In this document: positions 34,922 through 44,563 of the stretch, piece after piece
How the letters are laid out: the number at the start of each line of letters is the position of its first letter
How positions within the stretch are numbered: position 1 is the stretch's first letter
NCBI GenBank assembly: GCA_965217615.1
Contig: CBDCIT010000047.1
Span: 1 to 64,000, forward strand
DNA length: 64,000 nucleotides
Direction of reading: 5' to 3'
Source of the DNA: CAVOAK01 sp965217615
GTDB lineage: Bacteria > Pseudomonadota > Alphaproteobacteria > UBA8366 > CAVOAK01
The notes under the pieces: model-generated
Seen by the model: the letters and a program-made list of their open reading frames with translations, nothing else
Told to the model about the DNA's origin: nothing
The model's database searches: none
Program-made: the position numbers and the translations under genes

Positions 34922-35377
34922 ATGCGATTGGCCCTCTATCAACCCGACATCCCGCAAAACGCCGGCGCCATCCTGCGCCTTGCAGATTGCATGGGCGTAG
35001 ATGTGGATGTGATCGAGCCAAGTGGATTCGTCTGGAGCGACCGACATCTCAAGCGCGCAGGTATGGACTATATGGACCGCGTGCACGTTGTTCACCACGA
35101 TTCATGGAGCCGATTTCTGACCGCGCGGACGAACCGCCTGGTGCTGCTCACCACCAAGGCATCGATGAACCATATCAATTTCAGCTTCGATCGCGCGGAT
35201 ATACTTCTGTGTGGAAGTGAAAGCAGCGGTGTGCCCCAAACCGTCCACGATGCGGTGGATGCGCAGATTAGGATCCCGATGTCCGACGACGCGAGATCGT
35301 TGAATGTTGCAATAGGCGCGGCCATTGTGCTGTCTGAAGCGTTGCGGCAGACGAGTGGATTTCCGAACAGCCGATAG
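34922..35377 (+). CDS. trmL: tRNA (cytidine(34)-2'-O)-methyltransferase
   Basis: About 151 residues, a minimal SPOUT methyltransferase. The N-terminus is MRLALYQPDIPQNAGAILRLADCMG. The knot motifs are LLCGSESSGVP and the C-terminal RIPMSDDARSLNVAIGAAIVLSEALRQ. It modifies the wobble base of leucine tRNAs. The start is ATG 34922, not the frame-open 34877. hemF begins about 18 bp later. Confidence 0.94.
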   Translation: MRLALYQPDIPQNAGAILRLADCMGVDVDVIEPSGFVWSDRHLKRAGMDYMDRVHVVHHDSWSRFLTARTNRLVLLTTKASMNHINFSFDRADILLCGSESSGVPQTVHDAVDAQIRIPMSDDARSLNVAIGAAIVLSEALRQTSGFPNSR

Positions 35378-35395
35378 TTGAACAGCGACGATGTC

Positions 35396-36259
35396 ATGAG
35401 CAAAGAAAACGAACGCAAAGAACGCGCCTGCTCGTGGTTTGAGGAACTGCGTGATCGCATCTGCGCCGAATTCGAAACGGTGGAGCGCGAACTTACGGGG
35501 CCCCTCGCCGACCAGCAGCCCGGCACATTTGAGAGAACGCCGTGGCAGCGCAGCAACGACGATGGCGACGATGGTGGTGGCGGTACGATGGCAATTATGC
35601 GCGGTCGTGTCTTCGAGAAGGTGGGCGTCAACGTGTCGATGGTCTACGGCACGTTTTCCGAAGAACATCGCAAGCAAGTTCCGGGAACTGCCGAAGACGG
35701 CCGGTTCTGGGCTAGCGGCATATCGCTGGTCGCGCACATGCAGTCGCCGCTGGTTCCAGCGACGCACATGAATACTCGATACATCGTTACGAAAAATTCC
35801 TGGTTCGGCGGCGGCGCTGACTTAACGCCGATCTATCCCAACGATCGCGATTCAGGGGAGTTTCACTCGGCGCTGGAGGCTGCCTGCGAAAAATACGATG
35901 AGGACTACTATCCGAGGTTTTCAAAATGGTGCGACGAGTATTTCTTTATTCCGCACCGCAACGAGGCCCGTGGCGTCGGTGGCATTTTCTACGACAATCT
36001 GGAAACCAGCGATTGGGAGGCGGATTTCGCGTTTACGCGCGACGTGGGTGTTGCGCTCCTCGATGTTTTTCCGAGAATTGTCCGGCGACATATGAACCAG
36101 CCTTGGACTGCCGAACAACGAAACCAGCAACTCGTCCGTCGCGGTCGCTATGTGGAGTTCAATTTGATCTACGATCGGGGTACGAAGTTCGGGTTGATGA
36201 CACACGGAAACCCTGAAGCAATCTTGATGTCGTTGCCACCGGAAGTTCGATGGCCATAG
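35396..36259 (+). CDS. hemF: Oxygen-dependent coproporphyrinogen III oxidase
   Basis: 287 residues. Two oxidative decarboxylations to protoporphyrinogen IX in aerobic heme synthesis. The signature NPHIPTVH is replaced by the family's N-terminal AGR-type block; visible conserved blocks are GGGTMAIMRGRVFEKVGVNVS, VPATHMNTRYIVTKNSWFGGGADLTPIYP, HRNEARGVGGIFYDNL and the C-terminal EFNLIYDRGTKFGL. It starts at ATG 35396. It follows trmL and may share its promoter. Supplies heme to bc1 and other cytochromes. Confidence 0.95.
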   Translation: MSKENERKERACSWFEELRDRICAEFETVERELTGPLADQQPGTFERTPWQRSNDDGDDGGGGTMAIMRGRVFEKVGVNVSMVYGTFSEEHRKQVPGTAEDGRFWASGISLVAHMQSPLVPATHMNTRYIVTKNSWFGGGADLTPIYPNDRDSGEFHSALEAACEKYDEDYYPRFSKWCDEYFFIPHRNEARGVGGIFYDNLETSDWEADFAFTRDVGVALLDVFPRIVRRHMNQPWTAEQRNQQLVRRGRYVEFNLIYDRGTKFGLMTHGNPEAILMSLPPEVRWP

Positions 36260-36401
36260 ATATGCCCAATTCTGCACATGGTGAGATGGTGCGAATGCGG
36301 ATAGCTATATTCGCGCTCGTTCGTCCGCCGATCGCACAATTTCTCGCTTTGCTTTGGTTGTCCGTGACACAATATCAGGCGAAACGGGAGGAGACTGGCT
36401 T

Positions 36402-36947
36402 ATGAATCGTTGGCTGATCGCGGCTGCATTCCTGACTTTCGCGTCGGTGCTGACGCCCCCACTTGTGGCGGCTGAGGCGGCGCCAATCGAGGCATTTTTC
36501 GGCAACTTCAGGGGAAGTGGCATTGCTGAAAATAGTGACAGCCTGTTCTTCGGCGTTACCGTGCGCGACTTCGATGTCGAGATTGGATCGAACTCATCGG
36601 GGTTCGAGGTGAAATGGACTGCGGTGATACGCGGCGGCGGCGACCCCGCCAAGCCGAACGTCCGACGCAAGTCACTAAGTCTATCGTTTACACCCAGCAG
36701 TCGGCCGAATGTGTTCGAGTCGGTGGCCACCGAAGATCCGATGAGCGGCGAGCCGTTTGTGTGGGCGCGAATCGATGACCAGACACTGACGGTCTACATG
36801 CTGTTGATCCGAGACGATGGCGGCTACGAGGTGCAGAGCTACGCCCGCACCCTAACGGCTCAGGGCATGGATTTGGTTTTCGGTCGGGTCCGCGATGGCG
36901 AAACCGTAAGGACCGTTAAAGGAAAACTGGTGAAATATGCGGAGTAA
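36402..36947 (+). CDS. Secreted protein of unknown function, paralogue A
   Basis: 181 residues with an N-terminal signal peptide (MNRWLIAAAFLTFASVL, cleavage near VAAEA). The mature domain contains FFGNFRGSGIAE, VRDFDVEIG, FEVKWTAVIRGGG, PFVWARIDDQTLTVYMLLIRDDG and GMDLVFGRVRDGETVRTV. Conserved blocks align with the next gene, at about one-third identity by eye. No known domain is recognised. It starts at ATG 36402 with AGGAG. Paralogue B overlaps its stop. Confidence 0.75.
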   Translation: MNRWLIAAAFLTFASVLTPPLVAAEAAPIEAFFGNFRGSGIAENSDSLFFGVTVRDFDVEIGSNSSGFEVKWTAVIRGGGDPAKPNVRRKSLSLSFTPSSRPNVFESVATEDPMSGEPFVWARIDDQTLTVYMLLIRDDGGYEVQSYARTLTAQGMDLVFGRVRDGETVRTVKGKLVKYAE

Positions 36948-37500
36948 CCGGACATCGCTCATCACTGGTCTGTTGTTAGTCGCGAGCGTAATGATTGCAG
37001 ATTCCGCCCAATCGCAGCAGAACAAGTCCATCCCCGACTTTTTCGGCGTCTATGTCGGACGCGCCAAAACCGCTGGGTCTGACGAAGTTCGTGACCTAGA
37101 CGTTATCATCGAACCCAATAAGCGCGGCTTCAGCATCAGTTGGTCGGCGGTCATCCGGCCGGGCGAGAAACGGGCGGTTCCGGGCGTCAAGCGACGCGCC
37201 TTCGAGCAGGCGTTTCAGAACTCGCGAAAACACAGCTTTTTCGAGCCAATCGCTGCTGGCACCGTGTTCTCCGGTCGAAAGAAGCAGGATTTTGTCGGCG
37301 GCGATCCTGTAATCTGGGCGCGAATTCAAAAAGACATACTTTCGGTGTATTCATTGGTTGTCCAAGAAGACGGAACGTATCAGTTGCAGGTCTACGACCG
37401 CATCCTGACACCGCTCGGCATGGACATCCACTTTAGGCGCTACGATGACGGAATCCTGAGCCGAGGAATTACCGGCAGTTTGGCACGTATCGAAGACTGA
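36937..37500 (+). CDS. Secreted protein of unknown function, paralogue B
   Basis: 187 residues with a signal peptide (MRSNRTSLITGLLLVASVM, Ala-rich cleavage near DSAQS). It shares with paralogue A: FFGVYVGRA, VRDLDVIIEP, FSISWSAVIRPGE, DPVIWARIQKDILSVYSLVVQEDG, YQLQVYDRILTPLGMDIHFRRYDDG. Its ATG lies 11 nt inside paralogue A, so translation is coupled. It ends 14 bp from the convergent cca gene. Role unknown; the signal peptides imply export. Confidence 0.75.
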   Translation: MRSNRTSLITGLLLVASVMIADSAQSQQNKSIPDFFGVYVGRAKTAGSDEVRDLDVIIEPNKRGFSISWSAVIRPGEKRAVPGVKRRAFEQAFQNSRKHSFFEPIAAGTVFSGRKKQDFVGGDPVIWARIQKDILSVYSLVVQEDGTYQLQVYDRILTPLGMDIHFRRYDDGILSRGITGSLARIED

Positions 37501-37514
37501 CGGATCGTGCGTGC

Positions 37515-38756
37515 CTAATGCGGCACTTGCCCTACGACCTCTTTCAATTGACGCAAACAAGACGCCCGGTCGGCGCCAAATCCGCCCTCGATCCACCAAT
37601 CCTCAATTGCCTGCAACACGGCCCCGATTTTAGGTCCGCTTGGCACCCCCAGCGCCATCACGTCGGTGCCGTGCAACGGGAATTTCTTCGGTTGCCAGTC
37701 ATCGCAGGCGGCAATCAGCGCAGCCCAACCATCGTCCGTACTTGCGTCGGCCCAGCCGATAAGCGCCGCGTCACGAAATGCTGGGACGCCAACCCTATAA
37801 AGCAAGGCGTCACGCACAGCCTCACTTAGCGCTGGAACGATTACCGTTCCATTCGCGGCAATCGCAGCCAAGCGATCGCTTTGCGCGTTTGAGAGCCGCA
37901 GTCGCGCCGACAGCGCGGCCAAGTCCGCGTCATTCAACACCAACATGGCCGCGAGGCGGCGTAGGGGGTCGTTCACCTGCCGTGTTGCTTCCAACTCCAC
38001 AAGCTGCGACAGCCGATCGATATTTACCGCCTCGGGTAAAAAATGGTCGAGGATGCCTTGGTCCCGCATGAGACGCATGACGTCGCCTGCTGTTTGCGCT
38101 TCGAGCGTCTTTAGAAGTTCAGTGCGCACGCGCTCCGCGGACAATTGTGGCAACAACGGCGCCAATTCCCTACAAGCCGATAACGCCTCCTCGTCGGCCG
38201 GCGGCTGACCGTAATGCGCAAAAATCCGAAAGTATCTGAGCAATCGCAGCACGTCTTCGCGGATTCGGGCCTTTGCTGTGCCAACGAAGCGCACGCGATG
38301 CTCGGTTAGATCTTCAAGTCCGCCGAACGGATCATGAAGCGTTCCGTCCCGTTCAAGTGAAATTGCGTTGATCGTAAAGTCGCGACGCGACGCATCTTCG
38401 GTCCAGTTGTCGGTAAATTCGACATTGGCGTGACGCCCGTCGGTCTCAACATCTCGTCGAAGCGTCGTAATCTCAACGGGCTGTCGGTCGACGACGGCTG
38501 TCAGGGTACCGTGGGCGATGCCCGTGGGTATGACCTTGATCTTCGCCGCTTCAAGCAGCTCAACAACCCGCTCGGGTGGCGCGCCCGTGGCAATGTCGAT
38601 ATCCCTGATCGCCCTGCCGAGAACAGCATCTCGCACGCAGCCCCCGACGAACCGCACTTCAGCGCCACCTTCGGAGAGTATATCGAACACCGAAGTTGCT
38701 TCCAGCGACGACATCCAGGGTTGCGGCGCCAAGCGATGTAGCGTGCCGTCATTCAC
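37515..38756 (-). CDS. cca: CCA tRNA nucleotidyltransferase
   Basis: About 413 residues. The nucleotidyltransferase head has VRFVGGCVRDAVLGRAIRDIDIATG, whose DxD carries the metal-binding Asp pair. RRDFTINAIS, EDVLRLLRYFRIFAHYG and the neck/body segments follow. GTG 38756 is the likely start: it overlaps the DUF6111 stop (GTGAATGA) and gives MNDGTLHRLAPQPWM. CCA-adding versus poly(A) activity is not decided here. Lies downstream of DUF6111 and the NUDIX gene. Confidence 0.92.
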   Translation of the reverse strand: MNDGTLHRLAPQPWMSSLEATSVFDILSEGGAEVRFVGGCVRDAVLGRAIRDIDIATGAPPERVVELLEAAKIKVIPTGIAHGTLTAVVDRQPVEITTLRRDVETDGRHANVEFTDNWTEDASRRDFTINAISLERDGTLHDPFGGLEDLTEHRVRFVGTAKARIREDVLRLLRYFRIFAHYGQPPADEEALSACRELAPLLPQLSAERVRTELLKTLEAQTAGDVMRLMRDQGILDHFLPEAVNIDRLSQLVELEATRQVNDPLRRLAAMLVLNDADLAALSARLRLSNAQSDRLAAIAANGTVIVPALSEAVRDALLYRVGVPAFRDAALIGWADASTDDGWAALIAACDDWQPKKFPLHGTDVMALGVPSGPKIGAVLQAIEDWWIEGGFGADRASCLRQLKEVVGQVPH

Positions 38757-39033
38757 CCTTCGAAAAGGGAATGATTTTCCCTCCCTCAAGCCGCGGCGCC
38801 TGGCCAATTGATTCCGTTCCTTCGGGCGCGAGCACAGCGAGGAAGATTAGCGTCGCAGCACATAGCGCAATGCCGGACATGGACAACCATGCCCAGGGAA
38901 GCTCCTGCCAGTTCGGCGCTGAAGCGTCTTCCATCTTCGCCTTGCGGACACGCCACGAGAACCAGACCCACGTGACATAAACAACAAACGGGGCAATTAG
39001 CGGCAGAACGATGGTAAAAAATTTACGGGTCAT
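38749..39033 (-). CDS. DUF6111-family membrane protein
   Basis: 94 residues with two hydrophobic segments: residues ~5-25 (FFTIVLPLIAPFVVYVTWVWF) and ~48-68 (WLSMSGIALCAATLIFLAV). The family is recognised by position between a CoA pyrophosphatase and cca. Its start overlaps the NUDIX stop by ATGA, and its stop overlaps the cca start. Role unknown. Confidence 0.85.
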   Translation of the reverse strand: MTRKFFTIVLPLIAPFVVYVTWVWFSWRVRKAKMEDASAPNWQELPWAWLSMSGIALCAATLIFLAVLAPEGTESIGQAPRLEGGKIIPFSKGE

Positions 39034-39620
39034 TTGTCCTGAAGAACGTGCGCAAGATTCACCAGCATTCCAGCCGTCGCACCCCAGACTATGCGGTCTT
39101 TGTACACCAGAACATAAAAATACCGTCGCTGCCCTTCGTGAAGACGCGCGCGTCTTTCGTAGTTGGCGGGATTGACGGCCAAATCTAACGGCAGCTCGAA
39201 GACGTCGGCGACTTCCGCAGGGTTCGGTCGAACATCGAAGGGTGGCCGCACCAATCCGACGACTGGCGTGATATGAAACCCGGTTCGCGTGATATAGACA
39301 TCAAGCTCACCGACGACCTCCACACGATTTGGCGACAGACCGACTTCCTCCTGCGCTTCTCTCAAGGCCGCTGCGGCCGGCCCGGCGTCCGCGGCGTCGA
39401 TGCGTCCACCGGGGAAGCTGATCTGGCCAGGGTGATCGGGCAGGTGCCTTGAGCGTTCGGTCAACATCACTGTAACGCCAGCGCACCGGTCAATTAAGGG
39501 GACCAGCACGGCGGCCGAAATCAACGAGTCCTGGGGCTTCATTCCCGGATTGAGATCGTGATCGCCGCGGCGTGGAGGGCTCGTCGCCAAATTTCGACGA
39601 GCGAGCTCCGCCTCATTCAT
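39030..39620 (-). CDS. CoA pyrophosphatase (NUDIX)
   Basis: About 196 residues from ATG 39620 (MNEAELARRNLATSPPR); a GTG at 39707 extends the frame but adds no family-typical sequence. The NudL/UPF0035 block LTERSRHLPDHPGQISFPGG is followed by the Nudix box GGRIDAAD...REAQEEVGL. It hydrolyses CoA to 4'-phosphopantetheine and 3',5'-ADP. The acidic residue before the helix is Asp rather than Glu, as in other alphaproteobacterial NudL. First gene of the DUF6111-cca run. Confidence 0.88.
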   Translation of the reverse strand: MNEAELARRNLATSPPRRGDHDLNPGMKPQDSLISAAVLVPLIDRCAGVTVMLTERSRHLPDHPGQISFPGGRIDAADAGPAAAALREAQEEVGLSPNRVEVVGELDVYITRTGFHITPVVGLVRPPFDVRPNPAEVADVFELPLDLAVNPANYERRARLHEGQRRYFYVLVYKDRIVWGATAGMLVNLAHVLQDK

Positions 39621-39862
39621 CTTCGCAACCAAGGTATCCCAATGCACGCGCTGCGTCCTAAGTTCTGTCCAATAGACTGGCGCAACGACCGCCGCAGATG
39701 GCTCCACTAACGCGACGGGCAGATACTTCCGGAAACATCAGGGGCAAACGTGCGCCCACGACCTGCATCAATTCGCTGAGATCACAGGAATTCGGGGGTT
39801 GCGTGGGCACCTTTCGGGCCTCATGCTTTGCCATTCTTGTCGGACCAACAGGAGAATAGGTT

Positions 39863-40888
39863 GTGAGTCCAACCGATGCCAGCCCTGCTACACGAAGCGA
39901 CGACGACGCCGGCCAACATCTGATCGGCGAGATTCAGCAGTTCGGTCGCCGTCTGGCGGAAGCGCGCGAACATGTTGGCCTTGTTATTTTTGGCCAAAGC
40001 GAGGTCGTTGACCAGACGCTCATTACCTTGCTGTGCGGTGGGCATGCGCTGCTAATTGGCGTTCCCGGTCTCGGAAAAACGCGCCTTGTGGAGACGTTGG
40101 GACAGGTCCTTGGTCTCGAAGACCGCCGTGTGCAATTTACGCCAGATTTGATGCCGGCCGATATTCTGGGTTCGGAGGTGCTTGAGGAGTCTGAGAGCGG
40201 GCAACGTCATTTTCGCTTTATCAAGGGCCCTGTCTTTTGTCAGCTTCTGATGGCCGACGAGATCAACCGCGCCAGTCCGCGAACGCAATCGGCGCTGCTC
40301 CAAGCAATGCAGGAGCAGCGGGTAACTGTAGCTGGACACGACCACATTCTCCCAAGCCCCTTCCATGTACTCGCCACACAAAACCCACTTGAGCACGAAG
40401 GTACCTACCCTCTCCCTGAAGCGCAGCTCGACCGGTTTCTACTGCAGGTGGACGTTAACTATCCCGAGATCGAATCGGAGCGTCGCATGATGTTGATTAC
40501 GACCGGCGATGCGCAGGATCCACCAACCGCGGTGTTTTCCAGCGAGGAGTTGATCGCGGCGCAGAAACTTGTCCGCCGCATCCCTGTTGGCGAAAGCGTA
40601 GTCGACGCAATTTTAAAGATCGTCCGCGCTGGGCGCCCTGAAACAAGCGACATCCCGGATGTCATCGCTCAGGTGGCATGGGGACCAGGGCCTCGTGCCA
40701 GTCAGGCTTTGATGTTGGCATGCCGGGCTCGCGCACTCATCGACGGCCGGCTCGCGCCGTCGGTGGACGACGTCATTGCTCTCGCAGGACCAGTTTTGCG
40801 CCATCGGATGGCATTGAGCTTTGCGGCCCGCGCCGAGGGTCTAACAATCGATCGTATCATCAGGCTCCTGTGTCAGCCGTTCGCCTGA
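39863..40888 (+). CDS. MoxR-family AAA+ ATPase
   Basis: 341 residues. Walker A LIGVPGLGKTRLVE, Walker B LLMADEINRASPRTQSALLQAMQE, sensor 1 VLATQNPLEHEGTYPLPEAQLDRF. It starts at GTG 39863. MoxR ATPases act as chaperones for VWA-domain proteins. It opens an operon with DUF58, DUF4159 and a membrane protein, an arrangement conserved in alphaproteobacteria and linked to envelope stress, though no substrate is established. Confidence 0.94.
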   Translation: MSPTDASPATRSDDDAGQHLIGEIQQFGRRLAEAREHVGLVIFGQSEVVDQTLITLLCGGHALLIGVPGLGKTRLVETLGQVLGLEDRRVQFTPDLMPADILGSEVLEESESGQRHFRFIKGPVFCQLLMADEINRASPRTQSALLQAMQEQRVTVAGHDHILPSPFHVLATQNPLEHEGTYPLPEAQLDRFLLQVDVNYPEIESERRMMLITTGDAQDPPTAVFSSEELIAAQKLVRRIPVGESVVDAILKIVRAGRPETSDIPDVIAQVAWGPGPRASQALMLACRARALIDGRLAPSVDDVIALAGPVLRHRMALSFAARAEGLTIDRIIRLLCQPFA

Positions 40889-40932
40889 CCACGACGTTCG
40901 ACCGCCACCGACTCAACGGCATCACATCGGCA

Positions 40933-41820
40933 ATGGCTGCAACCATTCACCACTTGAAAACACGACAGCGCGCAGAACAACTGGCGTCAACACTTCCGCC
41001 GCTGCTCATCGCCGCAGACCGCGTTGCCGCGACCGTTTCACAAGGCGTCCACGGTCGGCGCCGCGTGGGGCAAGGCGAGACATTCTGGCAGTTTAGACGA
41101 TACCAATCCGGGGATTCGGCTAGCTCCATTGATTGGCGGCTATCGGGTAAGAGCCAAGCCGTGTTTATCCGCGAGACCGAGTGGGAGGCAGCGCAGAGCG
41201 TATGGCTGTGGCGTGACGCGTCACCCTCCATGGACTACCGATCGAGCGATAAATTGCCGACCAAGGCCGACCGCGCGGCGCTGCTTCTGCTGGCCACCGC
41301 ATCGATCATGATGCGCGGCGGCGAGCGCTTCACATTGCTTGGCACCGGACTCCCGCCCGCGAGCGGCAAGGCTGCGTTCAACCGGCTTTCAAATTTGGTG
41401 CTACAGGATGACGAAAGCGCCGAGAACTCGCCTCCATACGAACCGCTCCCCCGGTACGCACAGGTGATCTTGCTTGGTGATCTTCTTGCGCCGTTGCCAC
41501 TGCTCAGCTCGGCCGTTATGGAGATCGCCGCCCACGGCGTCACCGGGCAGATGATTCAGGTACTGGATCCTGCAGAAGAATCACTCCCGTTTCGCGGCCG
41601 CGTAAAGTTTGCCGATCTCGAAAGTGACTTGGATGCATTGATTGGACGCGTGGAATCCGTTCGCGACGGCTATATGTACCGTTTGGAAGAACATCGAGCG
41701 GGCCTGCGCGATATTGCGCAGCGTGCTGGCTGGGGGTTTCATGTTCATCACACCGACAGTCCGCCGGAGAACATGTTGCTGACGCTTTATTCGGTTCTCG
41801 CTCAGGTCGTCAGGGGCTAG
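40933..41820 (+). CDS. DUF58-domain protein
   Basis: 295 residues from ATG 40933; a GTG at 40870, overlapping the moxR stop, is an alternative. The family core is SQGVHGRRRVGQGETFWQFRRYQSGDSASSIDWRLSGK, followed by the degenerate VWA-like metal site RDASPSMDYRS. It lacks membrane helices. It lies between the MoxR and DUF4159 genes and is a likely client or partner of the ATPase. Confidence 0.88.
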   Translation: MAATIHHLKTRQRAEQLASTLPPLLIAADRVAATVSQGVHGRRRVGQGETFWQFRRYQSGDSASSIDWRLSGKSQAVFIRETEWEAAQSVWLWRDASPSMDYRSSDKLPTKADRAALLLLATASIMMRGGERFTLLGTGLPPASGKAAFNRLSNLVLQDDESAENSPPYEPLPRYAQVILLGDLLAPLPLLSSAVMEIAAHGVTGQMIQVLDPAEESLPFRGRVKFADLESDLDALIGRVESVRDGYMYRLEEHRAGLRDIAQRAGWGFHVHHTDSPPENMLLTLYSVLAQVVRG

Positions 41821-41824
41821 CTCG

Positions 41825-44560
41825 ATGCTCGAGCTCGGGCCCATCGCCTTCTCCGCTCCTTGGATACTGCTGGCGCTTGTATTGCTTCCTGCATTGTGGT
41901 GGCTGCTGCGCGTAACGCCTCCAAGTCCGCGCCAAATTCGATTTCCGGCCGTCCGCATGCTGCTGGGCCTGGAGAGTCCAGAGGAGACACCGTCCCGAAC
42001 GCCGCTTTGGCTTGTCTTACTTCGGCTTACCGCCGCTGCTTTGCTGATTATTGCCCTCGCACACCCGCTCTTGAACCCTGGGGCCGATCTAACCGGCAAC
42101 GGTTCGATGATTTTGGTTGTCGACGATGGCTGGGCAGCAGCCCGCAATTGGCCGGCACGTCAAAAAGCGATGGATCAGGTGCTCGATCAGGCGGAGCGCA
42201 ATGGGCGTGCTGTCATCGTTCTGACGACTGCAGTAAGTGAACAGGGTCGGCCTCCCGAGGCAAGCAACGCATTGCAGCCTGCCGCAGCGCGCAGCCTTGT
42301 CGAAGCGATAAAACCAAAACCGTGGCCAACGGACAGGACAGACGCGCGTAAAGCGATAGAGAGCCTTGAAATAACGGGATCTGCGGCGGCTGTCTGGTTG
42401 AGCGACGGTCTGGATGGCCCGGATACTCAATCCCTTGCCGAGTTGCTACAGCGCCTCGGCGGCTTGCGCGTTGTTCGCCCAGATGCGGCGGCGTCGCCAC
42501 AGCTCGTGTTGCCGCCGGCGGCGGACGAGCAGGCGCTCAACGTGACCGTACGCCGCGTCGAAATCGAGGTGGAAGATGAAGCGAATCTGAGGGCGATCGC
42601 TGTCGACGGGCGTCTTCTTGCCCGCGAAGGCGCTATATTCCCAGCCGGCGCAGGCGAAACAAACGTGACCTTCTCCTTGCCTGTCGAATTGCGCAACGAA
42701 CTCGCGCGTATTGAAATCGAGGGCGAGACAACAGCCGGGGCAGTCGTTCTTCTCGACGAGCGTTGGCGCAGGCGGCCGATTGGCCTCTTAACAAGTAGTT
42801 CGCTGGACAGTGGGCCATCGCTTCTAAACGAACTCTATTTCATCGATCGTGCGGTCGCGCCGTTTGGCGAAGTCCGCCAAGGTGACGTGTCCGGCCTGCT
42901 CGACGGCGGCAATGCGGTTACCATTATTCCCGACGGACAAGCGCTCGATGACGCCGACCGATCCCGTCTCGACAGTTGGATACGTGACGGCGGTCTGATA
43001 TTGCGCTTTGCCGGTCCAAGACTCGCCCAGAGCGCTGAACGCGACCTGGTGCCCGTCGCCTTGCGCCGCGGCGGCCGGGCGCTTGAAGGATCGATGCAGT
43101 GGACAACGCCGGCGCGGCTTGCGCCGTTCGATCGGGCGAGCCCATTTTTCGGCCTCGTCATACCTGGCGACGTCACCGTCAGCCGCCAAGTTCTTGCCGA
43201 GCCGACGCTGGATCTGGGTCAAAAGACCTGGGCAAAGTTGGCTGACGGGACACCTTTGGTCACCGCGGAACGACGCGGTGACGGCTGGCTGGTCCTCGTT
43301 CACACAACATCCAACACAGATTGGTCGAACTTGGCGCTAAGCGGGTTATTCGTGGAGATGCTGCAACGCATTGCGCGGATGAGCCGTGGCGTTGTCGGCG
43401 CGGTTCAGCAACCGCTGTCGCCGCTCGAGTCGCTGGATGGCTTTGGCAGGCTGGCAACACCCCCGCCCGCCGCAAGGTCAATTGCAGCACAAGATTTCGC
43501 CGAAGCTGATGTTTCTCCCCAGACACCGCCAGGCTTTTACGGAACGGAGGAGACACGTCGTGCCTTGAATCTCGCGCCACATCTAGAGTCACTAAAGCCG
43601 CTTGTGAATCTCCCATCCGGCGTCGTTGTTGACGGCTACGAGACGACGCGCGAGGTCGACCTCAAACCGACGATCCTTGCCATCGTATTGGCGTTGCTTT
43701 TGGCCGACACGATCATTGCTTTGGCGATGCGTGGGCTCATGCCACGCAGACTGTTGCAGTGGCGCGAAGGCGTGGCAGCGATCGTAATCGGCTCGGTAAT
43801 CGCGACATTGGCCGTGGCCGATGCACGCGCGCAATCGGTTTCCGAGAGCGAGCAGCGCGGCCTCGACGCGACGCTCAACACACATCTCGCCTACGTGCTG
43901 ACCGGAAATAGAACGGTTGACGACATCAGTCGAGCTGGCCTCGAGGGCTTGGTCCTGACCTTGAACCTTCGCACTGCTATCGAGGCGGCGCCACCAATTG
44001 GCGTGGATTTGGAGTTCGACGAGCTCGCGTTCTTTCCACTGTTGTATTGGCCAATCACCGCCCGACCCCCGTCGTTATCAGCTGAGACGGTCAGCCGCAT
44101 TGGTCGATTTCTCGACGGTGGAGGCACGATTCTTTTCGATACCCGCAACCAGGGCGGGAGCAGTGGTCTCGGGCCGTCCGGCCGTGCCTTGCGCAACTTG
44201 GCACGCCGGCTCGGCGTTCCACAGCTTATCCCCGTTCCTGCAGATCACGTGCTCACCAAGTCTTTCTACCTCCTGCAAGACTTTCCCGGCCGTTGGGCGG
44301 GCGGGCGGGTATGGATCGAAATACCGGGTGAGAACATCAATGACGGTGTGGCCCGCATCATCGTCGGCAGCAACGATTGGGCAAGCGCCTGGGCAATGGA
44401 TCGATCCGGTCAGCCAATGTTTCCAGTTGTCCCTGGGGGTGAGCGGCAACGCGAGATGGCGCTTCGCTTCGGCGTAAACTTGATGATGTACACATTGACT
44501 GGAAACTATAAGTCGGATCAGGTCCACGTGCCGGCCATACTCGAACGGTTGGGGCAGTAA
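41825..44560 (+). CDS. DUF4159-domain membrane protein with BatA-like N-terminus
   Basis: 911 residues. The N-terminal BatA/aerotolerance-type region holds two helices (about 10-28 and 60-80: FSAPWILLALVLLPALWWLL, LWLVLLRLTAAALLIIALAHPLL), then a degenerate VWA fold (SMILVVDDGWAA). A third helix is near 630 (LAIVLALLLADTIIALAM). The C-terminal DUF4159 domain (~690-905) contains LNTHLAYVLTGNRTVDDISRAG and RFLDGGGTILFDTRN. It starts 4 bp after the DUF58 stop. Inner-membrane anchored, large periplasmic part. Function unknown. Confidence 0.9.
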   Translation: MLELGPIAFSAPWILLALVLLPALWWLLRVTPPSPRQIRFPAVRMLLGLESPEETPSRTPLWLVLLRLTAAALLIIALAHPLLNPGADLTGNGSMILVVDDGWAAARNWPARQKAMDQVLDQAERNGRAVIVLTTAVSEQGRPPEASNALQPAAARSLVEAIKPKPWPTDRTDARKAIESLEITGSAAAVWLSDGLDGPDTQSLAELLQRLGGLRVVRPDAAASPQLVLPPAADEQALNVTVRRVEIEVEDEANLRAIAVDGRLLAREGAIFPAGAGETNVTFSLPVELRNELARIEIEGETTAGAVVLLDERWRRRPIGLLTSSSLDSGPSLLNELYFIDRAVAPFGEVRQGDVSGLLDGGNAVTIIPDGQALDDADRSRLDSWIRDGGLILRFAGPRLAQSAERDLVPVALRRGGRALEGSMQWTTPARLAPFDRASPFFGLVIPGDVTVSRQVLAEPTLDLGQKTWAKLADGTPLVTAERRGDGWLVLVHTTSNTDWSNLALSGLFVEMLQRIARMSRGVVGAVQQPLSPLESLDGFGRLATPPPAARSIAAQDFAEADVSPQTPPGFYGTEETRRALNLAPHLESLKPLVNLPSGVVVDGYETTREVDLKPTILAIVLALLLADTIIALAMRGLMPRRLLQWREGVAAIVIGSVIATLAVADARAQSVSESEQRGLDATLNTHLAYVLTGNRTVDDISRAGLEGLVLTLNLRTAIEAAPPIGVDLEFDELAFFPLLYWPITARPPSLSAETVSRIGRFLDGGGTILFDTRNQGGSSGLGPSGRALRNLARRLGVPQLIPVPADHVLTKSFYLLQDFPGRWAGGRVWIEIPGENINDGVARIIVGSNDWASAWAMDRSGQPMFPVVPGGERQREMALRFGVNLMMYTLTGNYKSDQVHVPAILERLGQ

Positions 44561-44563
44561 GGG

